DNA of 64,000 nucleotides. Source: Cytophagales bacterium. Its GTDB lineage: Bacteria; Bacteroidota; Bacteroidia; Cytophagales; 172606-1. Shown here one piece after another: positions 8,570-23,815 of the stretch. The position numbers were made by a program, and so were the translations under genes. Under the pieces are notes generated by a model. It was not told where the DNA came from, made no database searches, and saw only the letters and a list, made by a program, of their open reading frames with translations. Numbering within the stretch: the stretch's first letter is position 1; each line of letters opens with the position of its first letter. The stretch spans positions 149,709-213,708 of the forward strand of contig JAUJMU010000005.1 of the NCBI GenBank assembly GCA_030446715.1. The letters are read 5' to 3'.

Positions 8570-10672
8570 TTATCTTGCAGAAACTCCTTTGGCTTTGGCT
8601 ACGATTGAGTCGGCAAGGTTACCCGGCACAAATTCGTAATGAGAGAATGTAAGGTTAGCCGTTGCTCTTCCCGAAGAAATGGTCCGCAGGTCGGTCACAT
8701 AACCAAACAGTTCAGATAAAGGAACATCGGCCTTGATGACCTGGGAACCAGCCTTCGTATCCATGCCCTTCATCAGACCGCGTCTTCTGTTGAGGTCACC
8801 GGTGATCGGACCAGTATATTCGTCAGGTGTTACTACTTCCACACTCATGATGGGTTCCAGCAATTTGGGACCGCACTGCCTGGCCGCCTCTTTGTAACCA
8901 AGTCTTGCCGCCATTTCAAAGGAAAGTGCATCAGAGTCGACGTCGTGGAAAGAGCCGTGGAATATTCTTACTTTCATGGAATCCATCGGATATCCGGCAA
9001 GTACACCGTTCTTCATTGCCTCTTCAAAACCCTTCTGAATCGGAGCAATGAATTCTCTTGGAATAATACCACCTACAATGTTATTTACAAACTCAAGACC
9101 TATTTTTCCGTCTTCCCTTGGTCCCATTTCGAATACAACGTCGGCAAACTTACCCTTACCACCCGTTTGCTTCTTGTATACCTCGCGGTGTTCAACAGAT
9201 TTGGTAAGCGCTTCCTTGTAAGCCACCTGCGGAGCACCCTGGTTGATTTCAACCTTAAACTCACGACGCATCCGGTCAATGATGATCTCAAGGTGAAGTT
9301 CTCCCATTCCTCTCAGAATGGTCTGACCCGTTTCCTCATCCGTATGCACTTTAAGGGTAGGATCTTCTTCTACCAGTTTGGCAATAGCCATACCCATTTT
9401 ATCAACATCGGCCTTGGTCCGGGGCTCAATGGCGTATCCGATTACCGGCTCAGGGAAATCCATGGATTCAAACACCACTTTGGCATTGGGATCACAGAGG
9501 GTATCACCCGTTTTGATGTCTTTGAAACCAACCACCGCACCGATGTCACCAGCACCTAATCTCTCGATCTGATTCTGCTTGTTGGCGTGCATCTGGAAAA
9601 TGCGGGAAATACGCTCCTTATTATTGGAACGGGTATTGTGTACATAAGAACCTGATTCCAGAACGCCTGAATAAGCCCGTACAAAGCACAAGCGGCCTAC
9701 ATAAGGGTCAGTGGCAATTTTGAAAGCCAGACCGGCAAAGGGACCTTTTTCGTCAGGCTTGCGGGATACTTCGTTGCCCGTATCCGGATCAGTTCCAATG
9801 ATATTTTCTTTATCCATCGGCGATGGCAACAGCGCCATCACGTAGTCAAGCATTGTCTGCACGCCCTTGTTCTTGAAGGAGGAACCGCAAAGCATGGGCA
9901 CAATGGCCATGTCAATGGTGGCCTTACGCAACGCCGTGAGGATTTCGTCTTCCGTGATCGTTTCAGGATCATCGAAATACTTCTCCATCAGACTTTCGTC
10001 GTACTCAGCAACGGCTTCCAGCAATTTCTCACGGTATTGCTGAGCTTCTTCCAGCATGTCATCAGGAATGGCCACCTCGCGGAAAGTCATTCCCTTGTCG
10101 TGTTCGTTCCACTCAATACCGCGGAAGTTTACTAGGTCTACTACACCTCTGAAATTTTCTTCTGATCCGATTGGTAATTGTAACGCGACGGCATTGCTGC
10201 CCAGCATTTCCCTTACCTGCTTGCAAACACCGAGAAAATCGGCACCGGAACGGTCCATCTTGTTCACAAAGCCAAGGCGGGCTACTTTGTAGTTGTTGGC
10301 CAGACGCCAGTTGGTTTCTGACTGAGGCTCTACGCCGTCAACGGCGCTGAACAAGAACACCAGACCGTCCAGTACGCGCAGCGAACGGTTTACTTCTACC
10401 GTAAAGTCTACGTGACCGGGCGTATCAATGATGTTGATGTGGTATTTTTCGTCTCTGTAATTCCAGCTGACGGTTGTAGCGGCTGAAGTAATGGTAATAC
10501 CCCGCTCCTGTTCCTGCTCCATCCAGTCCATGGTAGCGGCCCCGTCGTGTACTTCACCTATTTTATGGCTCACACCGGCATAGTACAGAATACGCTCAGT
10601 TGTAGTGGTTTTACCCGCATCAATGTGAGCGGCAATTCCTATATTCCTTGTATATCTTAAATTGCGTGCCAT
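8570..10672 (-). CDS. fusA: Elongation factor G
   Basis: GTPase that drives translocation of tRNA and mRNA on the ribosome. The 700-residue product has G1 [15 protein letters not shown] (residues ~15-29), G3 DTPGHVDF and G4 NKMDRSGAD, then domains II-V, ending with the domain V region [20 protein letters not shown]. Length and full domain set match the canonical translocase rather than the recycling paralogue EF-G2. It lies between rpsG and rpsJ with hairpins in both gaps. Confidence 0.97.
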   Translation of the reverse strand: MARNLRYTRNIGIAAHIDAGKTTTTERILYYAGVSHKIGEVHDGAATMDWMEQEQERGITITSAATTVSWNYRDEKYHINIIDTPGHVDFTVEVNRSLRVLDGLVFLFSAVDGVEPQSETNWRLANNYKVARLGFVNKMDRSGADFLGVCKQVREMLGSNAVALQLPIGSEENFRGVVDLVNFRGIEWNEHDKGMTFREVAIPDDMLEEAQQYREKLLEAVAEYDESLMEKYFDDPETITEDEILTALRKATIDMAIVPMLCGSSFKNKGVQTMLDYVMALLPSPMDKENIIGTDPDTGNEVSRKPDEKGPFAGLAFKIATDPYVGRLCFVRAYSGVLESGSYVHNTRSNNKERISRIFQMHANKQNQIERLGAGDIGAVVGFKDIKTGDTLCDPNAKVVFESMDFPEPVIGYAIEPRTKADVDKMGMAIAKLVEEDPTLKVHTDEETGQTILRGMGELHLEIIIDRMRREFKVEINQGAPQVAYKEALTKSVEHREVYKKQTGGKGKFADVVFEMGPREDGKIGLEFVNNIVGGIIPREFIAPIQKGFEEAMKNGVLAGYPMDSMKVRIFHGSFHDVDSDALSFEMAARLGYKEAARQCGPKLLEPIMSVEVVTPDEYTGPITGDLNRRRGLMKGMDTKAGSQVIKADVPLSELFGYVTDLRTISSGRATANLTFSHYEFVPGNLADSIVAKAKGVSAR

Positions 10673-10689
10673 TTGGTTATTTTAACAAA

Positions 10690-10743
10690 GCCTTTCCGGA
10701 AGCAATGGACTATAACTATGCTATAGCCTGCACCCGGAAAGGC
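10690..10743 (-). other. Hairpin between rpsG and fusA
   Basis: gcctttccgg (10690-10699) pairs perfectly with ccggaaaggc (10734-10743) across a 34-nt loop that itself contains ctata/tatag pairing. The gap is 79 bp. No T-run follows, so termination is unlikely; it resembles the structured spacer on the other side of fusA. Confidence 0.65.
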
Positions 10744-10751
10744 GTACTATT

Positions 10752-11219
10752 TTAGAATCTGAAATGTGAGAAGGCTTTGTTAGCCTCAGCCATACGATGG
10801 GTATCGTCTTTCTTCTTTACTGCGGCTCCTTCCCCTTTGGAAGCAGCGATGATTTCACCGGCAAGTTTGTCGACCATGGTCTTTTCGCTGCGGCGACGGG
10901 TATACTGAATCAGCCATTTGATGCCCAGTGACTGACGGCGTTCCGGACGCACCTCGGAAGGCACCTGAAAGGTAGCGCCCCCCACCCGACGGCTTCTTAC
11001 CTCAACAGCAGGCATGATATTGTTCATTGCCTTCTTCCATACGTCAAGTCCGCTTTCATTGGTCCGCTTGGCAATCAGATCGCAGGCGCTGTAGAAAATT
11101 TCGTACGCTACTGCCTTCTTGCCATCATACATGAGGCTGTTTACGAACTTGGTTACCATTACCTCCTTGTACTTGGGATCAGGCAGAACGTATCTTTTCT
11201 TGGGTTTTGACTTTCTCAT
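10752..11219 (-). CDS. rpsG: 30S ribosomal protein S7
   Basis: Nucleates assembly of the 30S head and contacts E-site tRNA. The 155-residue product [20 protein letters not shown] has the conserved [20 protein letters not shown] region (residues ~73-93) and [20 protein letters not shown] near the end. It follows rpsL by 68 bp in the str operon. Confidence 0.98.
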   Translation of the reverse strand: MRKSKPKKRYVLPDPKYKEVMVTKFVNSLMYDGKKAVAYEIFYSACDLIAKRTNESGLDVWKKAMNNIMPAVEVRSRRVGGATFQVPSEVRPERRQSLGIKWLIQYTRRRSEKTMVDKLAGEIIAASKGEGAAVKKKDDTHRMAEANKAFSHFRF

Positions 11220-11287
11220 TGTTTTAGCGATTAGCCGCCGGCATCACGTCAGGGGCTTTATTACTAGTATATTATGTCTTTTGAAGC

Positions 11288-11710
11288 TTATTTCTTTCCT
11301 TTAGCCGGAGCACCTTTGCCGGCAGGAGCAGCAGCACCCGGCTTCGGACGCTTGGCACCGTACTTGGAGCGGCCCTGCTTACGGCCGTTGACACCAGCAG
11401 TATCGAGGGCACCACGTACAATGTGGTAACGCACACCCGGCAGATCTTTCACCCTGCCTCCGCGGATCAGCACTATGGAGTGCTCCTGAAGGTTGTGTCC
11501 TTCACCCGGAATGTAAGCGTTTACTTCTTTCTGATTGGTCAGCCTTACCCGTGCCACTTTACGCATGGCAGAGTTTGGCTTCTTGGGAGTGGTGGTATAC
11601 ACACGTGTACATACGCCTCTTCTCTGAGGGCAAGAGTCAAGTGCCGGAGATTTGGATTTGGTTACCAGTTCTTCTCTCCCTTTTCTTACTAACTGCTGTA
11701 TAGTAGGCAT
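11288..11710 (-). CDS. rpsL: 30S ribosomal protein S12 with Ala/Lys tail
   Basis: Decoding-centre protein; mutations here give streptomycin resistance. The 140-residue product starts [16 protein letters not shown] and has the wild-type-like [18 protein letters not shown] and [18 protein letters not shown] segments, so no resistance change is evident at the usual lysine and proline sites. The standard core ends near residue 122, followed by a tail [16 protein letters not shown]. First gene of the unit driven by the promoter at 11747-11778. Confidence 0.98.
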   Translation of the reverse strand: MPTIQQLVRKGREELVTKSKSPALDSCPQRRGVCTRVYTTTPKKPNSAMRKVARVRLTNQKEVNAYIPGEGHNLQEHSIVLIRGGRVKDLPGVRYHIVRGALDTAGVNGRKQGRSKYGAKRPKPGAAAPAGKGAPAKGKK

Positions 11711-11746
11711 TTATAAATGAATTTGCTGCTTTTGAATTTGGGAACG

Positions 11747-11778
11747 CAAATGTAGACCAATTTCGCAAATATTACAAA
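11747..11778 (-). promoter_or_regulatory. Bacteroidota-type promoter of the rpsL-rpsJ operon
   Basis: Minus strand TTTG (11775-11778), 20 nt, then TACATTTG (11747-11754). This matches the -33/-7 consensus with one extra spacer base. The rpsL ATG is 37 nt downstream. Confidence 0.75.
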
Positions 11779-11802
11779 ATCAATCCGTTAATAATTAACC
11801 GA

Positions 11803-12132
11803 TCAGGCTTCGCCCACGGGCCCTCCGAAGTTCATCGGAAAGTTAAACACATCATCCGTCTGCTTGATTTGTCCGAAGGTATCCTCGTATTTCCGGATAT
11901 TGTCTTTAAGGGCTACGAGCAGCCGCTTTGCGTGTTCAGGGGTGATGATTACCCTGGCTTTCACCTTTGCCTTCGGCACGCCGGGCATCAGGCGGATAAA
12001 ATCAATCACAAACTCGCTGTTGGAATGGGCAATCATGGCCAGATTGGAATAAACGCCTTCTGCCAATTCTTCTGAAAGTTCAATGTTGATCTGGTTGTCG
12101 GCCTCTTGTTTTTTCTTTTGATCTTCAGCCAT
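11803..12132 (-). CDS. DUF3467 family protein
   Basis: A conserved Bacteroidota protein of unknown function often found next to rpoC. The start was set at the ATG at 12132 (MAEDQKKKQEADNQINIELS, 109 aa): the open frame runs 23 codons further but that extension passes through a terminator-like hairpin. Visible core: AEGVYSNLAMIAHSNSEFVI and IITPEHAKRLLVALKDNIRK, ending FPMNFGGPVGEA. It is small, soluble, without membrane segments, and lies between rpoC and the rpsL promoter. Its link with RNA polymerase genes is positional only. Confidence 0.85.
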   Translation of the reverse strand: MAEDQKKKQEADNQINIELSEELAEGVYSNLAMIAHSNSEFVIDFIRLMPGVPKAKVKARVIITPEHAKRLLVALKDNIRKYEDTFGQIKQTDDVFNFPMNFGGPVGEA

Positions 12133-12140
12133 ATCCAATG

Positions 12141-12211
12141 GGTTAAAAAGCGGCAGGTTACAGGCTGCGGCCCGGACCGGGTCCAGCCATGCAACCTGCA
12201 ACCTGCCGCTT
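12141..12211 (-). terminator. Terminator-like hairpin after rpoC
   Basis: aagcggcaggtt (12148-12159) pairs perfectly with aacctgccgctt (12200-12211); the loop holds further GC-rich pairing around ggaccgggtcc. On the minus strand the stem is followed by CTTTTTAA. It ends the rpoBC message, yet the DUF3467 start lies only about ten bases beyond, so it may act as an attenuator for that gene. Confidence 0.75.
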
Positions 12212-12226
12212 CAGATTTATACTGTT

Positions 12227-16549
<4,323 letters not shown>

Positions 16550-16653
16550 ATTATAAGTTGATGTGCGGATTGATTTGAAGTGCTTAATGCTGATCAGGGA
16601 TGGAGTGAGGGCACCTTCAGTAAGTACCCTAACCCATCCTGTTCAGAAAAAGT

Positions 16654-19600
16654 TTAATCCAGAGTGACCTCCAGTGCCAGACCGCGGAGCTCATGCACAA
16701 GTACATTGAATGACTCCGGAATGTTCGGCTTTGGCATATTTTCACCCTTCACAATTGCTTCGTAAGCCTTGGCACGTCCGATCACGTCGTCAGACTTCAC
16801 CGTCAGAATTTCCTGCAGCACGTTGGCAGCACCGAATGCTTCCAGCGCCCACACTTCCATTTCACCAAAACGCTGACCACCAAACTGGGCTTTACCGCCC
16901 AGAGGCTGCTGCGTAATGAGTGAGTACGGTCCGATAGAACGGGCGTGCATTTTGTCATCTACCAGGTGGCCCAGTTTAAGCATATAAATTACGCCAACGG
17001 TTACTTTCTGGTCGAAGCGGTCACCGCTCAATCCGTCGTAGAGGTACGTTCTGCCAAAGGGCGGCAAACCTGCTGCTTTCAGTTCGCGCGAAACTTCATC
17101 TTCGGTAGCCCCGTCGAAAATCGGCGTCGCATACTTCTTGCCCAGTTTCTTACCGGCCCATCCCAGTACGGTCTCGTAAATCTGCCCGAGGTTCATACGG
17201 GAAGGTACGCCAAGCGGGTTGAGTACGATATCGGCAGGTGTTCCATCCTGCAGGAACGGCATATCCTCTTCACGGACAATCTTGGCAACCACACCTTTGT
17301 TTCCGTGACGGCCAGCCATCTTATCACCGACTTTCAGCTTACGCTTCTTGGCAATGTATACTTTGGCAAGCTTTACAATTCCGGCCGGAAGTTCATCCCC
17401 CACTTCGAGGGTAAACCGGTCACGTTTGAAACGGCCGGCAATCTCGTTGCGGGATTTGATGTAGTTCTTCACCAGTTTCACCAGCAGGTCGTTTGTCTCC
17501 TTGTCAGCCGTCCAGTTGTCAAGCACGATGTCCGCCACCAGGTTCGCTTCTTCGGGCACGTTATAGGCACTTTCATCCCGGTAGATGTTCTTGTCGGGGA
17601 AAAGGTTTTCCGTAATGTTTTTCCGGTTGAATTTTACGCCTTTGGAAACCAGTTCATCACCAAATTTGTGCTTCACGCCATTGCTGGTTTTGCCATCCAG
17701 TAACTGGACCATCTTTTCCATCATCACGGTGCGGACAGCGGAGAGGTCTTTGCTGTATTTCTTCATCAGCAGTTTCACCTCACTCTTGGTCTTTTCGCGA
17801 AGGTCTTTCTCCTTCTTCGGACGGGAAAAGAGTTTGGTATCAATGACCACACCGCGCAGGGAAGGCGGCGCCTTCATGGAGGCATCCTTCACGTCACCGG
17901 CTTTATCGCCGAAAATGGCTCTGAGCAGTTTCTCTTCCGGAGTCGGGTCCGTTTCCCCTTTCGGAGTGATCTTACCGATCAGAATATCCCCTTCACGCAC
18001 ATCGGCTCCTACCCGGATGATTCCGTTTTCGTCGAGATTCTTTACCGACTCTTCGCTTACGTTCGGAATTTCCGAAGTCAGTTCTTCTTCTCCACGTTTG
18101 GTATCGCGCACTTCCAGTTCAAATTCTTCAATGTGAATAGAGGTGAATATATCATCGCGAACCACCTTTTCAGATATTACGATGGCATCTTCAAAGTTGT
18201 ATCCCTGCCACGGCATGAATGCAACCAGCAGGTTACGGCCAAGGGCCAGTTCGCCTTGCTGGGTAGCATAACCCTCGCACAGGACCTGGCCTTTCTTCAC
18301 CCGCTGGTTCTTGAATACAATCGGCTTCAGGTTGATACAGGTATCCTGGTTGGTGCGGCGGAACTTGGTAAGCTTATAGGTTTTCAGATCATTGTCGAAG
18401 CTGACCAGACGCTGGGCATCAGTAAGGTCGTAACGCATGACGATTTTGCTGGAATCTACAAAGTCAACAATGCCGTCCTCTTCCGCGACTACCAGTGCCC
18501 GCGAATCCTGAGCCACGCGCTTCTCCAGACCAGTACCCACAATCGGGGCTTCGGGACGGAGCAGCGGCACGGCCTGACGTTGCATGTTTGAACCCATCAG
18601 TGCCCGGTTGGCATCATCGTGCTCAAGGAATGGGATCAGCGACGCCGCCACGGAAACGATCTGGTTCGGTGCAACATCCATGTAAGTCAGCTTCTCCGGC
18701 TCAATCACCGGGAAGTCACCTTCAAAACGGGCTTTTACCCGATCTGTCAGGAACCTGCCCTGGTTGTCAATGGTCGCATTGGCCTGAGCTATGTAATGTG
18801 TATCTTCTTCTTCAGCCGTCAGGTACAATACCGGCGTATCCACCTGCGCTTTGCCTTCGGAGATTGTCCAGTAGGGCGTCTCAATAAAGCCCATGCTGTT
18901 TACTTTGGCATGCACACAAAGAGAAGAGATCAGACCGATGTTCGGACCTTCGGGCGTTTCAATCGTACAAAGGCGGCCGTAGTGGGTATAGTGAACGTCA
19001 CGTACCTCAAAGCCTGCCCGTTCGCGGGATAGACCACCGGGTCCCAGTGCCGACATACGACGCTTATGCGTAATCTCGGCCAGCGGGTTGGTCTGGTCCA
19101 TGAACTGCGAAAGCTGATTGGTGCCAAAGAACGAGTTGATCACTGAAGACAGCGTACGGGCATTGATCAGATCAACCGGCTTGAAGTCTTCGTTGTCCCT
19201 CACGTTCATCCGCTCCTTGATGGTACGGGCCATACGGGCCAGACCAACGCCGAACTGAGCGTACAGTTGCTCACCAACGGTACGGACCCGGCGGTTGCTC
19301 AGGTGATCAATATCATCCACCAGTGCCTTGGAGTTGATCAGGCCGATCAGGTATTTCACAATGGAAATGATATCCTGTGTGGTAAGCACCCTTACCTCAA
19401 AATCAATATTGAGTCCCAGCTTCTTGTTGATCCGGTAACGGCCTACTTCACCGAGGTCATACCGCTTATCGCTGAAAAACAAACTCTGAATGATGTCCCG
19501 GGCAGTCTGCTCATCAGGGGCCTCCGTGTTCCGGAGCTGACGGTAGATCTGCTCGACAGCTTCCTTCTCGGAGTTGGAATTATCCTTCTGAAGCGTATTA

Positions 19601-20526
19601 TAGATAATGGCGTAATCGGCTACGTTCACATCTTCGCGGTGCAGAATCACTGACTTCACACCGGCGTCAAGAATGGTCGCGAGGTCGTCTTCGGAAATGA
19701 TCGAGTCGCGTTCCAGCAGCACTTCGTTCCGGTCAATGGAAACCACTTCACCGGTATCTTCGTCCACGAAATCTTCCGTCCAGGTGCGGAGCACCCGGGC
19801 TGCCAGTTTACGGCCTACGGTAGGCTTCAGCGTCTGGCGGTTGGCCGGAATCTCTTCGGAAAGACCAAACAGATCCAAGATATCCTTGTCGGTGCCAAAG
19901 CCGATGGCCCGCAGCAGGGTAGTGACCGGAAACTTCTTCTTCCGGTCAATATAGGCATACATGACATTATTGACGTCGGTAGCAAATTCAATCCAGGAAC
20001 CCTTGAAAGGGATAATCCGGGCTGAATACAACTTGGTGCCGTTGGTATGCTTGCTCTGGGCAAAGAATACCCCCGGTGAACGGTGTAACTGAGATACGAT
20101 CACCCGTTCGGCTCCGTTGATTACAAAGGAGCCACGTTCGGTCATGTAAGGGATGTTTCCCAGAAAAACTTCCTGCTCGATGGTTTCAAAATCTTCATTG
20201 TCAGGATCATTGCACGACAGGCGAAGTTTAGCTTTAAGCGGCACTGAGTAGGTAAGTCCGCGGTCAATACATTCATCCACCGAATATTTGGGCGGATCAA
20301 TCATGTAATCAATAAACTCTAATTTAAAATTCTCGCGGGAATCGGAAATAGGGAAATTCTCCGCAAATACCTTGAAAAGCCCCTCCTTCGAACGGTTTTC
20401 AGCCGGGGTATCCAGCTGAAAAAAGTCCTGAAACGACTGCAGCTGAATATCCAGAAAATCCGGATACTCAATCACATTCTGTATGGAGGCAAAGCTTACT
20501 CTTGGGGATGCTTGATTTTGAGCCAA
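16654..20526 (-). CDS. rpoB: RNA polymerase subunit beta
   Basis: Second large RNA polymerase subunit, binding site of rifampicin. The 1290-residue product shows the rifampicin region [20 protein letters not shown] (about residues 470-490) with wild-type-like D, H and S positions and SALGPGGL following, and the C-terminal [17 protein letters not shown] near residue 1070. It is preceded by a hairpin and a possible internal promoter after rplL. Confidence 0.98.
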   Translation of the reverse strand: MAQNQASPRVSFASIQNVIEYPDFLDIQLQSFQDFFQLDTPAENRSKEGLFKVFAENFPISDSRENFKLEFIDYMIDPPKYSVDECIDRGLTYSVPLKAKLRLSCNDPDNEDFETIEQEVFLGNIPYMTERGSFVINGAERVIVSQLHRSPGVFFAQSKHTNGTKLYSARIIPFKGSWIEFATDVNNVMYAYIDRKKKFPVTTLLRAIGFGTDKDILDLFGLSEEIPANRQTLKPTVGRKLAARVLRTWTEDFVDEDTGEVVSIDRNEVLLERDSIISEDDLATILDAGVKSVILHREDVNVADYAIIYNTLQKDNSNSEKEAVEQIYRQLRNTEAPDEQTARDIIQSLFFSDKRYDLGEVGRYRINKKLGLNIDFEVRVLTTQDIISIVKYLIGLINSKALVDDIDHLSNRRVRTVGEQLYAQFGVGLARMARTIKERMNVRDNEDFKPVDLINARTLSSVINSFFGTNQLSQFMDQTNPLAEITHKRRMSALGPGGLSRERAGFEVRDVHYTHYGRLCTIETPEGPNIGLISSLCVHAKVNSMGFIETPYWTISEGKAQVDTPVLYLTAEEEDTHYIAQANATIDNQGRFLTDRVKARFEGDFPVIEPEKLTYMDVAPNQIVSVAASLIPFLEHDDANRALMGSNMQRQAVPLLRPEAPIVGTGLEKRVAQDSRALVVAEEDGIVDFVDSSKIVMRYDLTDAQRLVSFDNDLKTYKLTKFRRTNQDTCINLKPIVFKNQRVKKGQVLCEGYATQQGELALGRNLLVAFMPWQGYNFEDAIVISEKVVRDDIFTSIHIEEFELEVRDTKRGEEELTSEIPNVSEESVKNLDENGIIRVGADVREGDILIGKITPKGETDPTPEEKLLRAIFGDKAGDVKDASMKAPPSLRGVVIDTKLFSRPKKEKDLREKTKSEVKLLMKKYSKDLSAVRTVMMEKMVQLLDGKTSNGVKHKFGDELVSKGVKFNRKNITENLFPDKNIYRDESAYNVPEEANLVADIVLDNWTADKETNDLLVKLVKNYIKSRNEIAGRFKRDRFTLEVGDELPAGIVKLAKVYIAKKRKLKVGDKMAGRHGNKGVVAKIVREEDMPFLQDGTPADIVLNPLGVPSRMNLGQIYETVLGWAGKKLGKKYATPIFDGATEDEVSRELKAAGLPPFGRTYLYDGLSGDRFDQKVTVGVIYMLKLGHLVDDKMHARSIGPYSLITQQPLGGKAQFGGQRFGEMEVWALEAFGAANVLQEILTVKSDDVIGRAKAYEAIVKGENMPKPNIPESFNVLVHELRGLALEVTLD

Positions 20527-20595
20527 AGCAGTATGTGTTTAGGTTAGAAATGGAGACAGCACAACTCCTGAACAAACTTTGAGTTGTAAAAAGTC

Positions 20596-20603
20596 CAAAA
20601 GTA
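20596..20603 (-). promoter_or_regulatory. Possible -7 element of an rpoB promoter
   Basis: The minus strand reads TACTTTTG, a perfect TAnnTTTG match, 70 nt before the rpoB ATG. No good -33 TTTG lies 18-20 nt upstream, so this is only a candidate. It sits just past the hairpin that follows rplL. Confidence 0.35.
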
Positions 20604-20611
20604 GGTACAAA

Positions 20612-20642
20612 CAGGAAAAGACCTGACTTAATGCCAGGCCTT
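20612..20642 (-). terminator. Attenuator-like hairpin between rplL and rpoB
   Basis: On the minus strand AAGGCCTGGC and GTCAGGTCTT form a 10-bp stem with two G-U pairs and a 5-nt loop, followed by TTTCC. The weak T-run suggests partial termination, as known for the rplL-rpoB gap of Escherichia coli, which lowers rpoBC expression relative to the ribosomal genes. Confidence 0.6.
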
Positions 20643-20682
20643 CATTTAAGAAGCGATAGGTAGCCGGGGGCTTCTATACCCG

Positions 20683-21066
20683 TTATTTCAGTTCAACTTC
20701 CGCACCAGCCTCTTCCAGTTGCTTCTTCAGCGCTTCCGCTTCATCTTTGGCAATACCTTCCTTCACCGGCCGGGGAGCGTTGTCAACAAGGTCTTTGGCT
20801 TCTTTCAGGCCCAGACCAGTCAGATCCTTCACCAGTTTCACAACGGCAAGCTTAGCGGCACCAGCACCCTTCAGAATTACATCAAAAGAAGTCTTCTCGG
20901 CTACAGCGGGAGCAGCGTCTCCGCCACCAGCACCAGGAGCAGCAACTGCAACAGCAGCAGCGGCTGGTTCAATGCCGTATTCTTCTTTCAGAATACCGGC
21001 TAATTCATTTACTTCCTTTACAGTCAAGTTTACTAACTGCTCTGCAAACGCTTTCAGATCTGCCAT
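20683..21066 (-). CDS. rplL: 50S ribosomal protein L7/L12
   Basis: Forms the flexible stalk that recruits translation factors. The 127-residue product has the N-terminal dimerisation helix [20 protein letters not shown], an Ala-rich hinge [18 protein letters not shown] (residues ~36-53), and the globular C-terminal domain with [17 protein letters not shown]. Last gene before the attenuator-like hairpin upstream of rpoB. Confidence 0.98.
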   Translation of the reverse strand: MADLKAFAEQLVNLTVKEVNELAGILKEEYGIEPAAAAVAVAAPGAGGGDAAPAVAEKTSFDVILKGAGAAKLAVVKLVKDLTGLGLKEAKDLVDNAPRPVKEGIAKDEAEALKKQLEEAGAEVELK

Positions 21067-21122
21067 TTTTGTATTACTTTGAATTGATTAAAATTTGATT
21101 GAGATAGATGATTAGTCGGTGA

Positions 21123-21656
21123 TTACCCTTCCTTCTCTGAGAGGGTTTTAATGATACCGGCGAGCTTGTTGCCACCACTCTGCAGAGCAGAAACCACGTT
21201 TTTGGCAGGTGACTGCAGCAAGCCGATGATTTCGCCAACCAGTTCGTGCTTAGACTTGAGTGTAAGCAAGGTATCCAGGTTCTCAGCGCCGATAAAGAGA
21301 TCCGAGTCAATAGATGCTCCTTTCAGCATGGGCATGGTCTTACCCGACTTTTTATGGAAGTCTTTGATAAGTTTAGCGGGTGCTTTGCCTGATTCGTTTG
21401 AGAACAGAACACCGGAAAAGCCTCTCAGAACCGCGTCGTCGAAGGGTGCATAATCGCCCTTGATATTCTCCAGAGCCTTCCTGATCAGCGTGTTTTTGAT
21501 TACCCGGTATTCAATGCCTTTCTCGTGACACATACGCCGCAGGCTGTTTACCTGAGCAACGGACATACCACCGGCATCTACAATGTAGAAGTAGGGGTTG
21601 GCGTTGAACTTACCGGTCAACTCTTCGATGATAGCGCCTTTTTCTTCCTTCGTCAT
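21123..21656 (-). CDS. rplJ: 50S ribosomal protein L10
   Basis: Base of the L7/L12 stalk. The 177-residue product MTKEEKGAIIEELTGKFNAN has the RNA-binding N-terminal domain with YRVIKNTLIRKAL and a C-terminal helix that carries L12 dimers. It starts only 2 bp after the rplA stop, leaving no room for a separate leader like the one L10 binds in Escherichia coli. Confidence 0.97.
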   Translation of the reverse strand: MTKEEKGAIIEELTGKFNANPYFYIVDAGGMSVAQVNSLRRMCHEKGIEYRVIKNTLIRKALENIKGDYAPFDDAVLRGFSGVLFSNESGKAPAKLIKDFHKKSGKTMPMLKGASIDSDLFIGAENLDTLLTLKSKHELVGEIIGLLQSPAKNVVSALQSGGNKLAGIIKTLSEKEG

Positions 21657-21658
21657 GA

Positions 21659-22357
21659 TTATATGCCAGCTACAGTACTTTTATCAATTTCTAAACCCGG
21701 GCTCATGGTACTGGACAGGTTCAGCGACCTGAAGTACGTGCCCTTTGCAGAAGAAGGCTTTAGTTTGGCAACCGTGTTGATGAGTTCCTGAGCATTTTCG
21801 GCCAGCATTTCGGGTGAAAAAGATACCTTTCCAATGCTTGCGTGAATAATACCGGTCTTGTCAACCTTGAAGTCAATTTTACCCGCCTTTACTTCTCTTA
21901 CTGCTTTCGCAACGTCCAGCGTTACGGTACCGGATTTGGGGTTTGGCATCAGACCACGCGGACCAAGAATACGGCCCAGCCGGCCAACCTTAGCCATTAC
22001 CGTGGGCATGGTGATGATTACGTCCACATCCGTCCAGCCGCCTTCAATTTTCTGGATATACTCATCCAGACCTACGTGGTCAGCGCCGGCTTCTCTGGCT
22101 TCTGCCTCCTTGTCGGGAGAGCAAAGCACCAGAACCCGTACTTGCTTACCCGTGCCGTGAGGCAGAGCCGTTACACCGCGCACCATCTGATCCGCCTTCC
22201 GGGGATCAACCCCCAGACGGATGTCGATATCTACCGAGGCATCGAACCTGGTGTAGGTTATTTCTTTTAGAATCTGTGCGGCGTCGGAAATAGTATAGCT
22301 TTTGTTCTGATCGATTTTAGCTAATGCTTCCTTACGCTTTTTCGTCAATTTTGCCAT
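21659..22357 (-). CDS. rplA: 50S ribosomal protein L1
   Basis: Mobile L1-stalk protein that helps release E-site tRNA, and in other bacteria represses the L11 operon. The 232-residue product [19 protein letters not shown] contains [20 protein letters not shown] and the signature [20 protein letters not shown] (residues ~124-144). Length is standard. It follows rplK by 21 bp. Confidence 0.98.
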   Translation of the reverse strand: MAKLTKKRKEALAKIDQNKSYTISDAAQILKEITYTRFDASVDIDIRLGVDPRKADQMVRGVTALPHGTGKQVRVLVLCSPDKEAEAREAGADHVGLDEYIQKIEGGWTDVDVIITMPTVMAKVGRLGRILGPRGLMPNPKSGTVTLDVAKAVREVKAGKIDFKVDKTGIIHASIGKVSFSPEMLAENAQELINTVAKLKPSSAKGTYFRSLNLSSTMSPGLEIDKSTVAGI

Positions 22358-22378
22358 GATGCGTTTGCGCTTTTACGG

Positions 22379-22822
22379 TTAACTTTCCCAGGGAGCTTTA
22401 CCAGAAACAGTGATCCCCATGCTCCGGGCTGTTCCCGCTATCATTTTCATGGCAGCGTTCTCGTCGAATGCATTCAGGTCGGCCATTTTGGTTTCGGCAA
22501 TCTGCTTTACCTGATCCCACGTTACCGAACCTACCTTCAAACGGTTTGGTTCAGCTGATCCTAATTTTATCTTGGCGGCATCCAGCAGCAGTACCGGAGC
22601 AGGAGGCGTCTTGATTACAAACTCAAAAGACTTGTCTGTGTAGTAGGTAATCAATACCGGCAGTACCTGTCCGCCCTTATCCTGGCTTCTGGCATTGAAC
22701 TGCTTGCAGAATTCCATGATGTTGAGGCCCTTGCTACCCAACGCAGGCCCGATAGGCGGCGAGGGGTTAGCGGCAGCTCCCTTTACTTGTAACTTTAAAT
22801 ATCCAGCGACTTCTTTAGCCAT
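22379..22822 (-). CDS. rplK: 50S ribosomal protein L11
   Basis: Binds the GTPase-associated centre of 23S rRNA and is needed for stringent-response signalling. The 147-residue product [20 protein letters not shown] has the [20 protein letters not shown] region (residues ~22-42) and the C-terminal [12 protein letters not shown]. It lies 84 bp after nusG. Confidence 0.98.
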   Translation of the reverse strand: MAKEVAGYLKLQVKGAAANPSPPIGPALGSKGLNIMEFCKQFNARSQDKGGQVLPVLITYYTDKSFEFVIKTPPAPVLLLDAAKIKLGSAEPNRLKVGSVTWDQVKQIAETKMADLNAFDENAAMKMIAGTARSMGITVSGKAPWES

Positions 22823-22906
22823 TTTGATAAAACTTAATATATGATTGGTTTGTCTCCGGTGTCAGTCACGGTGGGAAGCACACGGCACTAACCCGGGAAA
22901 CGTTTG

Positions 22907-23470
22907 TCAATCCTGCTTTTCAACTTCCATGTAACTCAATTCTACGGGCGTGTTCCGGCCGAAAATCTTCACCATTACCTTCAGCTTTTTCCTCTCCTCA
23001 AAAATCTCCTCTACGGTTCCTTTGAAAGATTTGAACGGCCCGTCCATTACGGTTACGGTTTCACCAACTATAAACGGTGTCTCCAGCTTTTCGCCCTGCT
23101 CAGTGGCCTCATCAATTTTGCCAAGGATACGGTTGACTTCTGCCTGGCGCAATGGGATCGGTGTCTTTGAAACGCCGCTGCTGGTTGCCTCCGAACCCAG
23201 AAAACCGATTACTCCCGGTATGCTGGTAATCACGTGGTAAACTTCGCCCTTGCCCAGATCAGCTGATATAATGATATAACCGGGGAGTGTATTTCTTTCG
23301 CGGACCCTTTTCTTGCCGTTCCTGATTTCGTATACCTTTTCCGAAGGAATGATGATCTGTGGAACGTGTTCTGCAAGCTTTTGCCTGACTATCTCATTTT
23401 CAAGATAGCTTTTCACTTTCTTTTCCTGGCCGGCAACCGCCCTTAACACGTACCACTTTAACTCACTCAT
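22907..23470 (-). CDS. nusG: Transcription termination/antitermination factor NusG
   Basis: Binds RNA polymerase beta', suppresses pausing and links to Rho or to S10. The 187-residue product MSELKWYVLRAVAGQEKKVK has the NGN domain (residues ~4-110, with the LPGYIIISADL strand) and a C-terminal KOW domain GETVTVMDGPFKSFKGTVEE. Length is normal. It follows secE directly, the standard order. Confidence 0.97.
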   Translation of the reverse strand: MSELKWYVLRAVAGQEKKVKSYLENEIVRQKLAEHVPQIIIPSEKVYEIRNGKKRVRERNTLPGYIIISADLGKGEVYHVITSIPGVIGFLGSEATSSGVSKTPIPLRQAEVNRILGKIDEATEQGEKLETPFIVGETVTVMDGPFKSFKGTVEEIFEERKKLKVMVKIFGRNTPVELSYMEVEKQD

Positions 23471-23500
23471 TAAACAAGAGGTTTTGATGATATTGCTGTC

Positions 23501-23698
23501 TTACCGAAGGAATGACTGATAGAACAGTTCCATGGCATTCTTGAAACCGAAATCAACCACACCAACCAGCAAGGCGAAAATAAGCGAACCCACCAGCACA
23601 AGGATTGTGCTCGACTGCAGCTCACTGATGCCGGGCCATGAAACTTTGGTTTGTACTTCCTGGAAGGAATCCTTTACAAATGCGACAACTCGGTTCAT
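23501..23698 (-). CDS. secE: Preprotein translocase subunit SecE
   Basis: Small essential subunit of the SecYEG channel. Start set at the ATG at 23698 (MNRVVAFVKDSFQEVQTKVS, 65 aa); the longer open frame reads through the tRNA-Trp gene and is not coding. One C-terminal membrane helix (STILVLVGSLIFALLVGVVD) follows the conserved KVSWPG amphipathic segment. Short one-helix SecE is the usual form outside enteric bacteria. Confidence 0.95.
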   Translation of the reverse strand: MNRVVAFVKDSFQEVQTKVSWPGISELQSSTILVLVGSLIFALLVGVVDFGFKNAMELFYQSFLR

Positions 23699-23718
23699 TG
23701 GATAAAACTTATTTTGGG

Positions 23719-23791
23719 CACGGGTGGAGAGGCTCGAACTCCCAGCCTGCGGTTTTGGAGACCGCTGCTCTACCAATTGAGCTACACCCGT
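23719..23791 (-). tRNA. tRNA-Trp (CCA anticodon)
   Basis: A 73-nt cloverleaf on the minus strand. Acceptor stem ACGGGTG/CACCCGT is perfect; D arm GCTC...GAGC; anticodon stem GCGGT/ACCGC with loop CTCCAAA giving anticodon CCA; T loop TTCGAGC. The 3' CCA is not encoded (CCC follows). It lies 20 nt upstream of secE in the same transcript. Confidence 0.95.
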
Positions 23792-23815
23792 ATCTGCCTT
23801 CCGAAAAACGGACTG

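Noticed and set aside
16945-17703. A 252-codon open frame antisense to rpoB
   Set aside because: It is a shadow of the rpoB codon pattern; no family features, start context or promoter. Similar antisense frames over fusA, rpoC and glyS were rejected for the same reason.
22823-22906. L1-binding leader before rplK
   Set aside because: The 84-bp gap between nusG and rplK has no convincing mimic of the 23S rRNA L1 site; only weak pairings are visible.
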